From: Rhizophagus irregularis
Taxonomy: Eukaryota; Glomeromycota; Glomeromycetes; Glomerales; Glomeraceae
Assembly: GCF_026210795.1 (NCBI RefSeq)
Contig: NC_089449.1
Location: forward strand, 1,798,001 to 1,862,000
Length of the DNA: 64,000 nucleotides
Direction of reading: 5' to 3'
Shown: one piece after another, positions 14,206-25,514 of the stretch
How positions within the stretch are numbered: position 1 is the first letter of the stretch
Layout: every line of letters starts with the position of its first letter
Program-made: the position numbers and the translations under genes
The notes under the pieces: generated by a model
What the model saw: the letters and a program-made list of their open reading frames with translations, nothing else
Database searches by the model: none
What the model was told of the DNA's origin: nothing

Positions 14206-15034
14206 AGAAATAGTCTAATATATTGTCGATAACACGTATTTTTTATAATATCATTATATCACCGATTACAAAAAAGTATATTTTATAATAATAAATATAT
14301 TATTATTATTTGGTAATGTATTTATTGATTGATGTATATATTTATTTCTATTCTACACGATTATTCCAATCACACATGTACAAAAATGTTTAGTGTTATG
14401 TTTAACTCACATCATAGATATTTTTTCTAAAATATATATAATGCCGAACGCTTTTCCTTCTCGACTCCAAAAAAATTTTTTTTTTTAAACAAACAACAAC
14501 ACAAAAGCAATAATAATCTTTTGCAGCTAAAAATCCATCTATTTTATTATTAAAAAATTTCTATTAAAAAAAAAACTTATTTATTATTACATATTATATA
14601 TAATTTTTTTTATATATAATATTACATTAAAAAAAAAAAATAGTATTGTATAAAATTTTATTTATACAATCAAAATACAATAATCTACTATTTATTTGAC
14701 TTGTATAAAGATAATCCGTTATTAACTCTTTCACATCTAAAACTTGAGACTAGTATATAAACGCAGTAATTTTACCCCTCTACAATTTTTTTCCTTAACA
14801 AATAACAAAACCGTTTTTTGTTCCAACAACTTTTTTTTTTTTAAAAAAAAAAAAACTTCAACGAGCTTTCTCGCTTTGTTGAACAAAGAAGGTCCTTATT
14901 ATATTGAAATAATATTTCGAAAAAAAAAAACCATATATATATATATATATATATAATCGTAAATATATATATTTTTTCGTTTTAAAAAAATAATAAGTTT
15001 ATTTTTTTTTTGTGTAATATTTTTTCATACGCAG

Positions 15035-15118
15035 CAAAAATATATATATATATATATATAACTATTATTATTTCTTCGACGACTTAACGTTCTTCTTTTT
15101 CAAATTATTAAAAAACTT
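15035..15118 (+). promoter_or_regulatory. Probable promoter/5' leader of the zinc-finger gene
   Basis: An alternating TA run (15041-15060) that could serve as a TATA-like element is followed by a pyrimidine-rich leader (TTCTTCGACGACTTAACGTTC) and an A-rich stretch directly before the ATG at 15119. There is no experimental mark; the call rests only on position and composition. Confidence 0.35.
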
Positions 15119-16339
15119 ATGACCGCTATCGCTGGTAACAACTATTTAATTACCATGCCTTATATTGGACAATACGACATTAACTTGGGTGGAAACGGTT
15201 ATGATTACCCTCCTCAGTTTGTTAAAACCGAATATTTCCCAACTCAAAAACAACAACCTCAACAACAACCTCCTCAACAACCTCAACAACCTCAAGAACA
15301 ATTATATTATCCAATGTCCGGTTCAACTTCTCCTCAACATCCAAATCTTTTATATTCTCATCAACTTGAACAATACGATAATAATAACGATAATACCAAA
15401 AATGTTCAAGTTAAAACTGAATTTGATTATCGACAATTTGAGGAATCCGTTTCAAGTGTAGAATCTTCTCCACATAATGTTCCTGTTAACGACTTTGAAC
15501 AACCTTCGCAATTCACTTATAATTATCCTCCTCCTCTTTGTGATGATTCTTCAAGTGAACCAATTTCTACTGCTACTTCTCCAACTGTAACAACTGGTGG
15601 TGATCTTACTTTCGCTTTATCTCCTGATTCTCTTTCTCAATATTATAGTATTATTCAAAGTACACCACTTGATCAAAATACTGGTGTTCAACCTTCTTTC
15701 ACTGATCAAATGAGATTCATCATTTATGAACCTCGTCAAAATGATAATGTTTCATTACTTCCAAATATTAATGGTCAAAATTTTTCTTCCGTACCAATGT
15801 GGTCTTTACCCGTATCAGCTCCAAGTATTGATAATAGACCTATAACATCAGTTGCTTCAACTCAAGGTTCTTTAAATTTACCATTTGATTATTCGCAAAA
15901 TCAAGTTTTGGTAAATCCCGCTCAAATAAATCCTATTCCTCCTGTATCATCAGCTTCTCAATCACAAACTACTCAACAATCTACTACTCAACAAGGTCAA
16001 CAAACACAACAACAACAACAACAACTCATCAAATGTCCACATGATGATTGTCCAAAAACCTTTAGCAGATTATATAATTTGAAAGCTCATTTAAGATCTC
16101 ATTCTCCTGCTAGACCATATCAATGTCCAATGTGTCCAAGATCTTTTTCAAGAAAACATGATTTACAAAGACATATTAGAGTTCATACAGGTGTTAAACC
16201 TTATCAATGCCCATGTTGTCGAAAAGCTTTTGCTCGTACAGATGCACTTCGTCGTCATTTCAAAATGGAAGAGACCTGTAGAAATTCACCTGAAGTTCAA
16301 AACATGAAAACAAGAAGAAGATACTCAGAAATGCATTAA
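15119..16339 (+). CDS. C2H2 zinc-finger transcription factor, Crz1/Prz1-like
   Basis: A single uninterrupted 406-residue frame from an ATG in an A-rich context to TAA at 16337-16339. The first 300 residues are low-complexity and activation-domain-like, with glutamine-rich stretches at about residues 43-61 and 283-303 and many S/T/P/N. Three zinc fingers sit at the C-terminus: finger 1 from about residue 306 (C-x4-C-x12-H-x3-H), finger 2 from about 336 (C-x2-C-x12-H-x3-H) and finger 3 from about 364 (C-x2-C-x12-H-x5-C, ending EETC). The finger cores KTFSRLYNLKAHLRSH and KAFARTDALRRHF match the pattern of the fungal calcineurin-responsive Crz1/Prz1 family, which acts in the nucleus on stress and calcium genes. 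I saw no clear PxIxIT calcineurin-docking motif, so the link to calcineurin is unproven. It stands alone in about 17 kb of spacer and is the only intact-looking host gene here. Confidence 0.9.
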   Translation: MTAIAGNNYLITMPYIGQYDINLGGNGYDYPPQFVKTEYFPTQKQQPQQQPPQQPQQPQEQLYYPMSGSTSPQHPNLLYSHQLEQYDNNNDNTKNVQVKTEFDYRQFEESVSSVESSPHNVPVNDFEQPSQFTYNYPPPLCDDSSSEPISTATSPTVTTGGDLTFALSPDSLSQYYSIIQSTPLDQNTGVQPSFTDQMRFIIYEPRQNDNVSLLPNINGQNFSSVPMWSLPVSAPSIDNRPITSVASTQGSLNLPFDYSQNQVLVNPAQINPIPPVSSASQSQTTQQSTTQQGQQTQQQQQQLIKCPHDDCPKTFSRLYNLKAHLRSHSPARPYQCPMCPRSFSRKHDLQRHIRVHTGVKPYQCPCCRKAFARTDALRRHFKMEETCRNSPEVQNMKTRRRYSEMH

Positions 16340-17941
16340 TTAATTATAATAAATTCTAATTTTTTTTTTATAATGGGTTATATATTTGGGTTTGGGAATT
16401 GTTTTTTTTTTTATTATTATTTTTTTTTTTTTTTTTAAGGAAAAAAAAAAACAAAAAAAAAATTTATATATACACATACATACATATTACAACACACACA
16501 CACAAAAAAATCATCGGTTAATCGGGATATTATTAGTGGTAAAATTTGTCGAGTGGTATTTTAGAATCAAAAAAATTTTTTTCTTATCAACGGACAATTT
16601 TTTTTTTTTAATCATTTCTCTCTTTAAAGAGAACTTACATTTTTTTTTCGTTTTCGATTTTTTTATTTTATTTTATTTTCTTTTTTCTTTTTATTTTTAT
16701 TTTTTTAACTTGTATAAAAATTCCAAGAATTTAATCAATTTTTGGATAATATTTTAAAACGAAGATAATCATGAACATTTAGTGCAAAGAAAAATTTTTT
16801 TTTTATTTTTTAGTATTTCTTTTTTTTTTTTCGTGCATTTGGAAATTTGTTTTTTTAAAAAAAAAAAAACAAAAACAAAAAAAACATCATTTAACACATA
16901 TATATGAACAATAAGAATTTACGATTACAATTTCTTTTTTTTTTCTTTTCATTCACAATCCGCGTAAAATCATTTTTTTTCTACCTTCATCCTTCACAAT
17001 TTTTTTGTATATACAAACAATTAGACTTTTATTTTCAAGATTATATGGCGATAAGAAAATTACGATCAAATTTTTTTGCTTTTTTTACTTACGTTTAATT
17101 TTGTAAAAAAAAAATACACATATTATAATATATAAAAAAAAAAACTTTATTAAAAAAATCAAAAATATATAGTATTAAAAATTTTTTTTTATCTTTTCGA
17201 TTTAATATTAATAATAAATAAAAATTGAGGAAAAAAGCAAAAAATTTTGCGAGTTTTCGGAAAAGCATCAAAAAAAAAAAAAGTGTTTCTGAATTTTAAA
17301 AAAGTGTAAATTTTTCAGTGTTTTTTTTTTTATTAAATAATCAATCTCTACGATAAATTCAAATAAAATTTTTTCCTGATATGTTCCTGATAATACCGTA
17401 AATCTAATAATCATCAGTATACTAACAATTTTATTAACAGTTGTTGTAAACTTTTTTTAAAATATTTCGCGTGGTTTTCAGTAAAAAGCTTTTCTTAATT
17501 TGGGTTGTAAGATCTTCAAAAAAAAAGACTTGCACACAAAATATTACCTTTGAAAGAAATCCATTATTATAATGAAAATTTTCTGCAGTCACCTCATGTT
17601 ATTGCTTTGACATTTTTCATTTTTCCCACAATATTATTTTTTTTTTTGCGTTTATTGGCGCAGCATTCTTTTTTTCCCGCCATTTTCCATTAAGAAATTC
17701 CAGAAAAACAATCTATAAAAGTTGAATCATGTGAATGTAACATAATATGAATGATTCGGGATATTCGGAAAGAATAGGAACATGTGCTTTTGAATGTGCT
17801 TTGTTTTCATATTAGTTTTCCCTTCTTTAAAATGGGATCAATGTAAAAAAAAAAAAATACAATGTCTTTAATTTAATATGATTATGGGATTTACCGTTAA
17901 ATGATGTATATTGACGGACTAACCCATCATAAACAATTAAA

Positions 17942-17981
<40 letters not shown>

Positions 17982-20035
17982 CGATTTTTTTAAAACCTCC
18001 CTTTTTTTTTTTTAAATTACGAATACAAACTCACATTGACACATTCTTATCCTTAAAAGTTTTGACCATATTAGGATAAAAAAATATTGAATTTTTTTAT
18101 TTTTTTTTTTTCAAACAAATGCAATTTCCCCACATAATTTTCTTTGACCATTGTTGTTTCTCAAACTGAAAAAAAAAGGATCATTATAAAAATATATATG
18201 TAAATATAATATAATAAATATAATAAATATATATAATAAATATAATAATTGTTACTTGTTTGACGTATTTAGACATCAAAGAAAGGTGACACAGAGAATT
18301 TTTTTTTGAGGGGGGAAAGAAGGGGAAAAGGGAGAAAAATAATAATAACGATAAAAAAAAATAAAGTTATCGTGGTGTATCAAAACAAAGTTTTTGTGCA
18401 TTGTTTAGAATCATTAAAGAAAGAAACAAAGGAGAAAATTCAAAATATCACTAACATATTTTCCCGTTGTCTTTTGAAATAACACAAATCTTTTGGTTCG
18501 GCCGATTTTTTTTAGCAAGTTTATAAACTATTTTTGGAAATTATAAATAATGCATGTAAATTTTTACTGTATAAAAATTTATAAAATTAAATTAAAATTC
18601 TTTGTAAATTATTCATATTATTCATATTATTACATACTGTATATTGAATTTTGAACGATTGTTTTAAAAATTATAAAGTCTTTATTCAAATTAATACATA
18701 TTATTCTTATTTCTTATTATTATTCTTTATTATTCTTTATTTATTCTAATATTCTTATTATTCTTATTATTCATATGAATTTTCTCTTTTAACCGTTTCC
18801 CTTCTTTACTTTTCGTTATAATATTATAATATTATGCTTGGTAATAAATAATTCTATTACGTACATTGATAATTTACAAATAAATAAATCTATCTAATAA
18901 TTCTATCTATATTTTCTATATTTGATTAAAAAAAAAAGCTGATTAAGTTTTATCTGTTATTAATATTAATCTTACATGTTGTAAATGATATTAATAATCA
19001 CGAATCATAGTAAAAACATATATGTGTTACATCTATTACATCTAATTTTAATGGTTACGGTAACATAACATTTTTTTTTTTTTTTTTTTTCATCGATGAT
19101 TTAAAAATCTTTATTCATCGTTAAAGAAATGTACAATACTGTATCAATTAATTAATTTAATTAATTTTCCTTGTACCGTACTTCCTAATTTTCTATAAAG
19201 ATAATTCATATTATAATCGTTTAAAATATACAACAAAAGTGATGATATAAATTACATCACATCTTTTTTATTTTATTTATTTTATTAGGTAGAAAAAATT
19301 CAGTAATTGGGAGATTTCATAATTTAGTAATAAATATATGGAAAATGTAAAAAATTTTATATGATATTAATATAATATACTGTATATAAATTTTTTTTTT
19401 TAAAAAAAAAAGTGATTAAAAAAAAAATTTACAGTTTATTGATTTTTATTATGCCAAAATTATTAAGAATACTTGAAATGTATTTTATAATAAATTTTAT
19501 ATACTTTAAAAATTGTACTAATATATATATTTTATTTAATCTACTTTACTAGCAAATGTTTTTAATAAATCTAATCACAATACAATTATTATACTTTTTA
19601 AATTACAGTAATATTTTTATAAATATTCCCTTTTTAATTTAAATTCTTTTGTAAGTTTAAAATAATAGAAATTAAATAATATTAAAATTCAGAATTCAAA
19701 AAAATTTAAATTACTTATTGTGTTAAACTGAAGTTTTGATTTAAATTAATATAATTATTTTAAATTAGTTAGTTTTTTGGCTAATAATATTGATTAGTTT
19801 TGTTTAACCTTTATTATATGTATAATATAATACTATAGGACTTGAGGTTCCTAAGAGAATCTGACTTTTGACATTGATATGATTCTTTAGAATCACATGG
19901 ATTTAATAGTAATTGATATAATAAACGAATGTTTTTGATAATGTAAAAAATATTTAACTTCCTAATTATTATCCCCTAAAATATGTAATAAAGTAGAGTA
20001 AGAATCAATGCCTTTAAACACACATTTATAATTCC
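16340..20035. other. AT-rich spacer downstream of the zinc-finger gene
   Basis: Contains T-tracts, A-tracts, a CA-rich run near 16490-16505 and a TTA microsatellite (17943-17980). Frames here are phenylalanine/lysine runs produced by homopolymers. No gene or RNA gene is supportable. Confidence 0.55.
16344..16356 (+). terminator. Possible polyadenylation signal of the zinc-finger gene
   Basis: AATAAA lies about 10 bases after the stop codon, inside ATAATAAATTC, and T-rich sequence follows. Signals this close to the stop are possible but not certain in so AT-rich a region. Confidence 0.3.
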
Positions 20036-20263
20036 TTATTTTTGGATAATAATTATGTATATATTCTTTGAAACACCAAAAAATTGACTCTTAAAATAGT
20101 TAATTATAATATGAATGTTACTAACATACCTTGAATGTTGATTTAGTCTTTTCTTTATATAATAAACTAAAATTTGTTGCATTTCTTCAATTGCTCTTTC
20201 TGGTAAATCATTTTCACACGTCAAATGATCAAAAATAGGCAAAAAAAATGGCGCAAATCGCAT
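20036..20263 (-). CDS. Hypothetical short exon or gene fragment
   Basis: The first 45 residues (starting MRFAPFFLPIFDHL, then an acidic PERAIEEMQQILVYY stretch) have a more balanced composition than other frames in this spacer. A good 5' splice site, AAG then GTATGT, follows the HSR codons near 20130, so the frame after it is probably intron. No downstream exon was found. The start ATG lies inside a short inverted repeat. I do not recognise the product; it may be a fragment of a host gene or of a transposon. Confidence 0.25.
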   Translation of the reverse strand: MRFAPFFLPIFDHLTCENDLPERAIEEMQQILVYYIKKRLNQHSRYVSNIHIIINYFKSQFFGVSKNIYIIIIQK

Positions 20264-20384
20264 AAACTATTCGCAAATTTGTATAAACTATTTACAAATA
20301 GTATAGGTTAATTCGTAAATAGCCAAAAACAGCCAAGAATAGCCAAGAATAGCCACTGCTTTTCGCGCCATTTTTTTGCCAATT
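20238..20384. repeat. Inverted repeat with about 20-bp arms
   Basis: GGCAAAAAAAATGGCGCAAA at 20238 pairs with the TTTTCGCGCCATTTTTTTGCC region ending at 20384, with about 100 bases between. The spacer contains a small tandem repeat of AGCCAAGAAT. Probably a MITE remnant. Confidence 0.6.
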
Positions 20385-20552
20385 TTTAGCATTTCGACCT
20401 GTGTTTTACACTATTAGTATCTTTAATTATTAACATATGTCTTACTAAACCCAAATTTCTTTTAAAAATTTTCTTATATATCCTATAGAACCTTGGATAT
20501 CTAATATAAAAGTCATAATGGACTTTTGGCCAAAAACACCTCTTTTTGCTAA

Positions 20553-20704
20553 AACTTAAAAAATCATTTTTTGTAAATATCTTAGCATCTAGTGGTCCAA
20601 TTTTGATAAATATTTTTTTATTTTGGAGCTCTTATTTAGCTCTATAATTTTAAAAAAATCATCAAAATTGGATCACTATATGCCAAAATATTTACAAAAA
20701 ATGA
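20553..20704. repeat. Long inverted repeat, about 50-bp arms
   Basis: The left arm (about 20553-20603) reads through TCATTTTTTGTAAATAT and CCAATTTTGAT; the right arm (about 20652-20704) is its diverged reverse complement. Roughly 45 of 52 positions match by eye. The loop is about 50 bases. It is a foldback/MITE-like structure with no ORF. Confidence 0.7.
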
Positions 20705-20915
20705 TTTTTTGAACTCTTGAAAAATGGGTAAATTTGCCAAAAGTGTGACTTATGACCTGTTTTGGAGATATCTGGGGTTCTTATTTTATATTCCAATTTG
20801 TTGCAAGACACGTTATTTGAAGTTAAGGATATAAATACAATTATTTGGCAAATGTTGCTATAAAAAATATAAAAATGAAAGTTTTATAAACAAAATATTT
20901 ATAAAATTTTTTAAC

Positions 20916-21054
20916 TACCATATTTGTCCAAAAATAAGCAATCACTGAAAATAAGCAACATAGCTCACATTATAACAAATTTTAGCTCACATTATCAAAA
21001 CTTAACCAGCATTATATATAAAAAACTTGTTGCTTATTTTTAGGCAAATATGGT
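20916..21054. mobile_element. Small MITE with TA target duplication
   Basis: The ends CCATATTTGTCCAAAAATAAG and the reverse complement of CTTATTTTTAGGCAAATATGG are near-perfect inverted repeats of about 24 bases flanked by TA on both sides. About 137 bp, no coding capacity, compatible with a Tc1/mariner-type MITE. Confidence 0.7.
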
Positions 21055-21956
21055 ACATTAATTTTTTTCTAATTACTTACTTGAAATTTATTAATGGATT
21101 TCTTACTTAATTAATAAGTTCCTTAGTATTTTACATATTAAAGTTTTTTTTATTTAAAATATTCATAAAAATAGAATGGAGTTTTAGAAATCAACAAAAA
21201 TTTTAAGCTATTAGATTTTATAATTTATATTACACATAACAAAATTTAGTAACATAAAAATCAGATCTAATTTTTTCAATCAGCTGATATGTAATTTTTT
21301 AGAAAATATTAGAAAGACACTATAATTCTTTGTTGAAATATACAGCTTAATTATATATATATACTAATTTACTATAGTGTAATTTAACTTATACTAATCT
21401 CTGTACCTTTACACTATTGATAGTAATGTCTGTAGTAAAATTCTTTTAATTTCAATGATCAATAAAATTAAACTTACAACCTTACTATAATCAGATTTAA
21501 TGAAAAAGTGCTATTTTAATAAGAAAATCAACCCTTTAAAAAATGCTATTAATTATATAAATTAAAATAGAGAAAATTTATTCCTCATTCAGGTGATTAT
21601 TCACCCTCTATATATTATTAGTATTTATTTACGTACTTGTATAATAAATTATAATGATTAGAACCTATACATTTGTATTATAAACTAAACAGTATATTGT
21701 GTTCTAAATTATAAGTCACAGTTACGTATTTTTCATATGCATGCTACATAATACTCACCATAATAATACTTGCTTTTGCATGTTTCTTTGCTTTTTGTGC
21801 TTATTAATCATGTTTTATGAATTATGAGGTTGCACCTTTTACAAACCTATTAATTATGATGATAATAATAAAGAATATGTTGTTAAAAGTGTATTAAATA
21901 CTGAATTTAAAGATTATTATATTGGTGGCTTTTTGTTGTAGTCATAGATATTGATA

Positions 21957-22170
21957 TAATCATGTGATAATCATGTGATACAGATAAATAGTATCAGATA
22001 ATAAGTCACGTGATAAAAGGATAAAAGTCACATAATAGAAGTCATGTGACATGATATAATGATAGTAAGTCACGTGATAATAGGTCACGTGATATAATAT
22101 AATATTTATGATATAATATTGAAGTTTGCTATTTATAACTACTGGTGTTTGTCACCAGTATCATGTGATC
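21957..22170. repeat. MULE terminal region with a CACGTG cluster
   Basis: Three CACGTG palindromes (22007, 22071, 22086) lie among several CATGTG variants within 140 bases, followed by a core (22129-22170) with ACTGGTG and CACCAGT arms. The same core, read from inside outward, occurs at 47685-47725 outside the start of the second MULE. It is therefore best read as the 3' terminal region of the MULE at 22.5-23.6 kb. Confidence 0.55.
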
Positions 22171-22305
22171 AACATTATATCATCTGATTAGTATTATATG
22201 CGCAGCAAATAATAAAAATATGTTTATTAAATTTACAAGTTTTCAAATTTACAAGTTTTCGATTACATTCCTACTTTTACTCTAAACCTAAGCAAAACAT
22301 TTTAT

Positions 22306-22493
22306 CATGTTTTAATTCTAAACAAACATACCTTACCCTAACCTTACCTTAAACTCCCTAAGCCAATGCAATTGTTTTAGCCACGTTTTAATCCTAAACA
22401 AACATTTCTTACCCTAATCTTACCCTAAGCTTCGTAAGCCTACGCAATTTTTTTAATCATGTTTTAATCCTTAACAAATATTCCTAACCTTAC
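22306..22493. repeat. 76-bp tandem repeat, about 2.5 units
   Basis: CATGTTTTAAT-type unit starts fall at 22306, 22382 and 22458, 76 bp apart. Units contain TTACCCTAA-like strings. The array lies directly behind the stop of the MULE reading frame and is probably subterminal sequence of that transposon. Confidence 0.75.
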
Positions 22494-23556
22494 TAAATAT
22501 TCTCTTTATTTTCGACCATATCAGCCTTATATTTAGCACAACTTCGGATATTGTGACCTTTAACAAAACAATATCTACAGGTTCTTTGAATATTCTCAAC
22601 AGACGTATTCTTTGATTCTTCAATAGATGATTTAAGATGTTTAGACCTTTTGTTTTTGTGATATTCAGGATTAGATATTTCAGGAAGTTCAGCTAAAGGT
22701 TCTCTTGAATTTTCTGTAAAAGATCTTTGGAGATCTTGCAATAATATACCCGAAAAAGAAATATCATTTTTAATGTTTTCAATGCTTAAACCTGTTCCCC
22801 TATGATACTTCATAATAAATTCTGTTAACAATCCAATAAATTCTGGTGTAACATCTTCTTTTACAGCAATTTGAACACTCGTTTTTACCACAGACATCGC
22901 ATTGCCATATTTAACTTTTTTGCTAACTTGTTCCCTAATAGCTGGCATATACACATCATCTGTTCTCAAATAAGTAATGTAACTCAAAGGTACTGATGAA
23001 TGCTTTCTTTCTCCACTTACAACTGTAATAAAACCCATTAAATTAGATGGAACCTGATTAAACCAACACATATGAATGAAAGACATATGAAATATAGCTT
23101 TTTCGGATTGAATTAGTATCCTATATTGATGATGACACAACATTCCTTAATTTACAATGAACATGCAAGTACATAGCGAAGTTGAATCCTCAAGTATAAT
23201 AACATAATGTGACTTAGAAGATTTTGATGCAATATATGATACTTCTCAGATTTCCTTAATGTTATTGTAAGGTATATTGTTAAGGAGTTCTTTCAAATGA
23301 ACCTGTGATATATCATATGAATGTTCTAATACACCTTCAAAATTTCCATCATCTTCTTTAATATATTCAAATGAAATTAAGGTTCCTTGATAAAATAATG
23401 CTTGATTTATCTGAGTTCTTTGAATAGATAAAGGAATTGGTGATAAATATGCTTGTAATACTAAATCAATTTCTTTGAAAATTGTATTATAAGTAGAAGG
23501 AAGTCCAATTGATGGATTTGTTCCATAGTAATCATTAATGCGAGTATTTAATTGTT
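22493..23556 (-). pseudogene. MULE transposase, C-terminal half (MULE-1)
   Basis: The minus frame from about 23556 gives a helical region, then a SWIM-type zinc finger (CTCMFIVN, stop, GMLCHH), then a tail ending in a CCHC knuckle C-x2-C-x4-H-x4-C (CRYCFVKGHNIRSC) before the stop at 22493. Stops interrupt the frame near 23250 and inside the SWIM finger. The FAR1 domain and the catalytic DDE part are missing; the gene is cut at the edge of the foldback element near 23.56 kb. The tail corresponds to the knuckle at 60394-60642 of MULE-3. The protein would have bound transposon ends and cut DNA; here it is dead. Confidence 0.7.
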
Positions 23557-23879
23557 ACTCAGCACGAAGTGCTGAATAACTGTTGTATTTGCAATAAGCA
23601 ATATCACTGGTCAAAAACTAATATATTAGATAGCAGATATATATCAGATATGTACCTGATATGTGTAGTATTAATGCTGAAAATCGGGTACCTGATATGT
23701 GTAAGATATGTGTAAATATATACAGTCAACTCTCTTTATAGTCACACATTTGGGACAGTCCATATTTGGTGATTATAAAGAGATGTGACTATATAAAAAA
23801 TTTCTTATATTTGTATATCATAATTCCGGCCAAAAATTAACATAATTTTAGCCAGAATTATACTTAAAACTTTATTGTA

Positions 23880-24445
23880 TCATAACTTCGCCAATATTAA
23901 TTGTAGAGAGATGATCTTACTGCCATTCGATTCGTCTTGATGAGACGGTTCTAATGGTATAAAATACGTCAAAATCCAATCACTAGATTAATTTCCGAAA
24001 TTAAAAAAATATTAATGGTTTTTGTGTAATAACTCTGCCAATATTAATCGTAGAGAGATGATCTTACCGCCATTCGATTCGTCTTGATGAGACGGTTCTA
24101 ATGGTATAAAATACGTCGAAATCCAATCACTAGATTAATTTCCGAAATTAAAAAAATATTAATGGTTTTTGTGTAATAACTCTGTCAATATTGATCCTAG
24201 AAAGACGATCTTACTACCATTCGATTCGTCTTGATGAGACGAATCTAATGGTATAAGATACATCGAAATCCAATCACTAGATCAATTTCCGAAATTAAAA
24301 AATATTAAATGGTTTTTAAGTAATAACTCCGTCAATATTGATCACAGAGAGATGAGCTTACCACCATTCGATTCGTCTCGATGAGGCGATTCCAACAAGC
24401 TATATATCGTCTTTTTACAATCACTAGGTACCGAGAAATCTAGCA
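23880..24445 (+). repeat. 147-bp hairpin satellite, four units (copy B)
   Basis: CCATTCG anchors at 23923, 24070, 24217 and 24364 are exactly 147 bp apart. Units 1 and 2 are nearly identical; units 3 and 4 diverge. Each contains the GATTCGTC/GACGAATC hairpin. Confidence 0.9.
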
Positions 24446-24536
24446 AAATGTTAAATGGCGCAGTAAACGTAAATCAAGAAATATTATAATGCCGATGCTT
24501 AACATTTTGTTGAATAACTCGTCAGTCAGTGATCAG

Positions 24537-24550
24537 AAAAGGATAAAACT
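24537..24550 (+). repeat. 14-bp junction repeat AAAAGGATAAAACT (B, left)
   Basis: First of three exact copies in transposon B (also 25501-25514 and 26510-26523). They flank both SINE units and behave like a target-site duplication used twice. Confidence 0.85.
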
Positions 24551-25500
24551 CCTCATTAAGCCTGAGTATGGTGAGGTCGCAGGTTCAATTCCCATGACCA
24601 CGGAAATAAAAAGAATTTTACTGCGGACGCTACAACCAATAGCGTGAAGGTACAGGGATTAGTGTAGTTGGACTGCATCATGGTGAATTAGTGTGTACGG
24701 TTAGGCCGCACATTTCAACTAAGGGTCATGGTGTCCTTCTAACGTTCCCTATGAGGCCATTGGCATGTGCGCAGTCCTGTCCTTGAGGTCACTACTATAC
24801 CTTGGGGGGGACTTCCTGTCGGGTGGTCACTCTACTGATACCGCTTGGGGTCAGTAATGGCTAGATGGTCGTCCTAGATGGTAAAGCTGAGGGTGCAATG
24901 TCTTAGTGGTAGTTAGACCTTCTGTTAGGTCTTAGACCAACCAAGGTGTTCGTGCACAGAACAGGTAGCATGGCTATGGGGTTCGATTCCCTACTCCTTG
25001 GGATTGCCTAGGTGAAGATCCCCTGGTGGTTGATACCCACCATAAGGGGGTAATCCTGGACAGATGCCTGCTACTTCCTGTCTGAGTGGTCACTATAAAG
25101 TATACCACTTAGGGTAAACAACTGTACTATCGGTACTAGGTAATCGCGGGAGTAGTGGCGCTGAGTGAGGCTTAGTACTAAGCTGGTGGTATGGAATGGG
25201 AAGTCTTAGATGGTTGATGTTACCTGTCGAAAGTCCTCCATGAAAGTAGATGCTCTCTACAAGGTCGTTAAATAAATTGAGTATCAGTATCATGCAATGG
25301 GTATAGGATGAGTAGGCGGCGTGTACCTAGCTTCAGATCAGCCTAAAATGGCCTGATGGGGGATGTCTTCTATAGTGGTGCTGTTACCTGAGGAATTAAG
25401 TACTCGGTATAATGGTTGCCCATTGAAGATGATAGGACACAGACCCGAGATTAGTCTCATAAAAGGCAATGGGTGGTCTGGCCGTAAACGCTTGCAAAAG
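24551..25500 (+). mobile_element. SINE-like unit 1, 5'-truncated
   Basis: About 950 bp, collinear with unit 2 but starting inside the first tRNA-like head (CCTCATTAAGCC). Its first B box is changed to GGTTCAATTCC; the second, GGTTCGATTCC, is at 24980-24990. It ends GCTTGCAAAAG before the next 14-mer. 5' truncation is typical of target-primed reverse transcription. No protein is encoded. Confidence 0.65.
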
Positions 25501-25514
25501 AAAAGGATAAAACT

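Larger units (their letters stand above)
2868..15118. other. Gene-free AT-rich spacer with homopolymer tracts
   Basis: I see no supportable gene, tRNA or rRNA here on either strand. Open frames are short, low-complexity and dominated by F, K, I and N from poly-T/poly-A. The first 2 kb has a diverged 160-bp-spaced duplication (CAATGAAACAAAT at 3072 and 3232) and, near 4271-4293, a degenerate end resembling the TIR of the transposons in this window (CACTATAGGGAGGGTGAACTG). From about 4.8 kb onward A-tracts and T-tracts of 10-18 bases stand back to back many times, for example at 7072-7110, 10940-10970, 11054-11090 and 13508-13530. Confidence 0.6.

Noticed and set aside
14744-14956. Upstream ORF before the zinc-finger gene
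   Set aside because: The frame is low-complexity, ends in an AT-repeat reading (IYIYIYI), and lies 160 bases away; no sign of translation.
16386-17098. Two open frames rich in phenylalanine and lysine after the zinc-finger gene
   Set aside because: They are produced by T- and A-tracts and show no domain, balanced composition or conserved start.
22320-22440. CCCTAA-like strings suggesting a telomere repeat
   Set aside because: They are isolated parts of a 76-bp tandem repeat behind a MULE, not a run of telomere units.
24537-24550. The 14-mer as a recombination site of the neighbouring tyrosine recombinase
   Set aside because: 5'-truncated inserts, poly-A-like 3' ends and a distinct duplication at the second site fit target-primed reverse transcription better. 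Not fully excluded.
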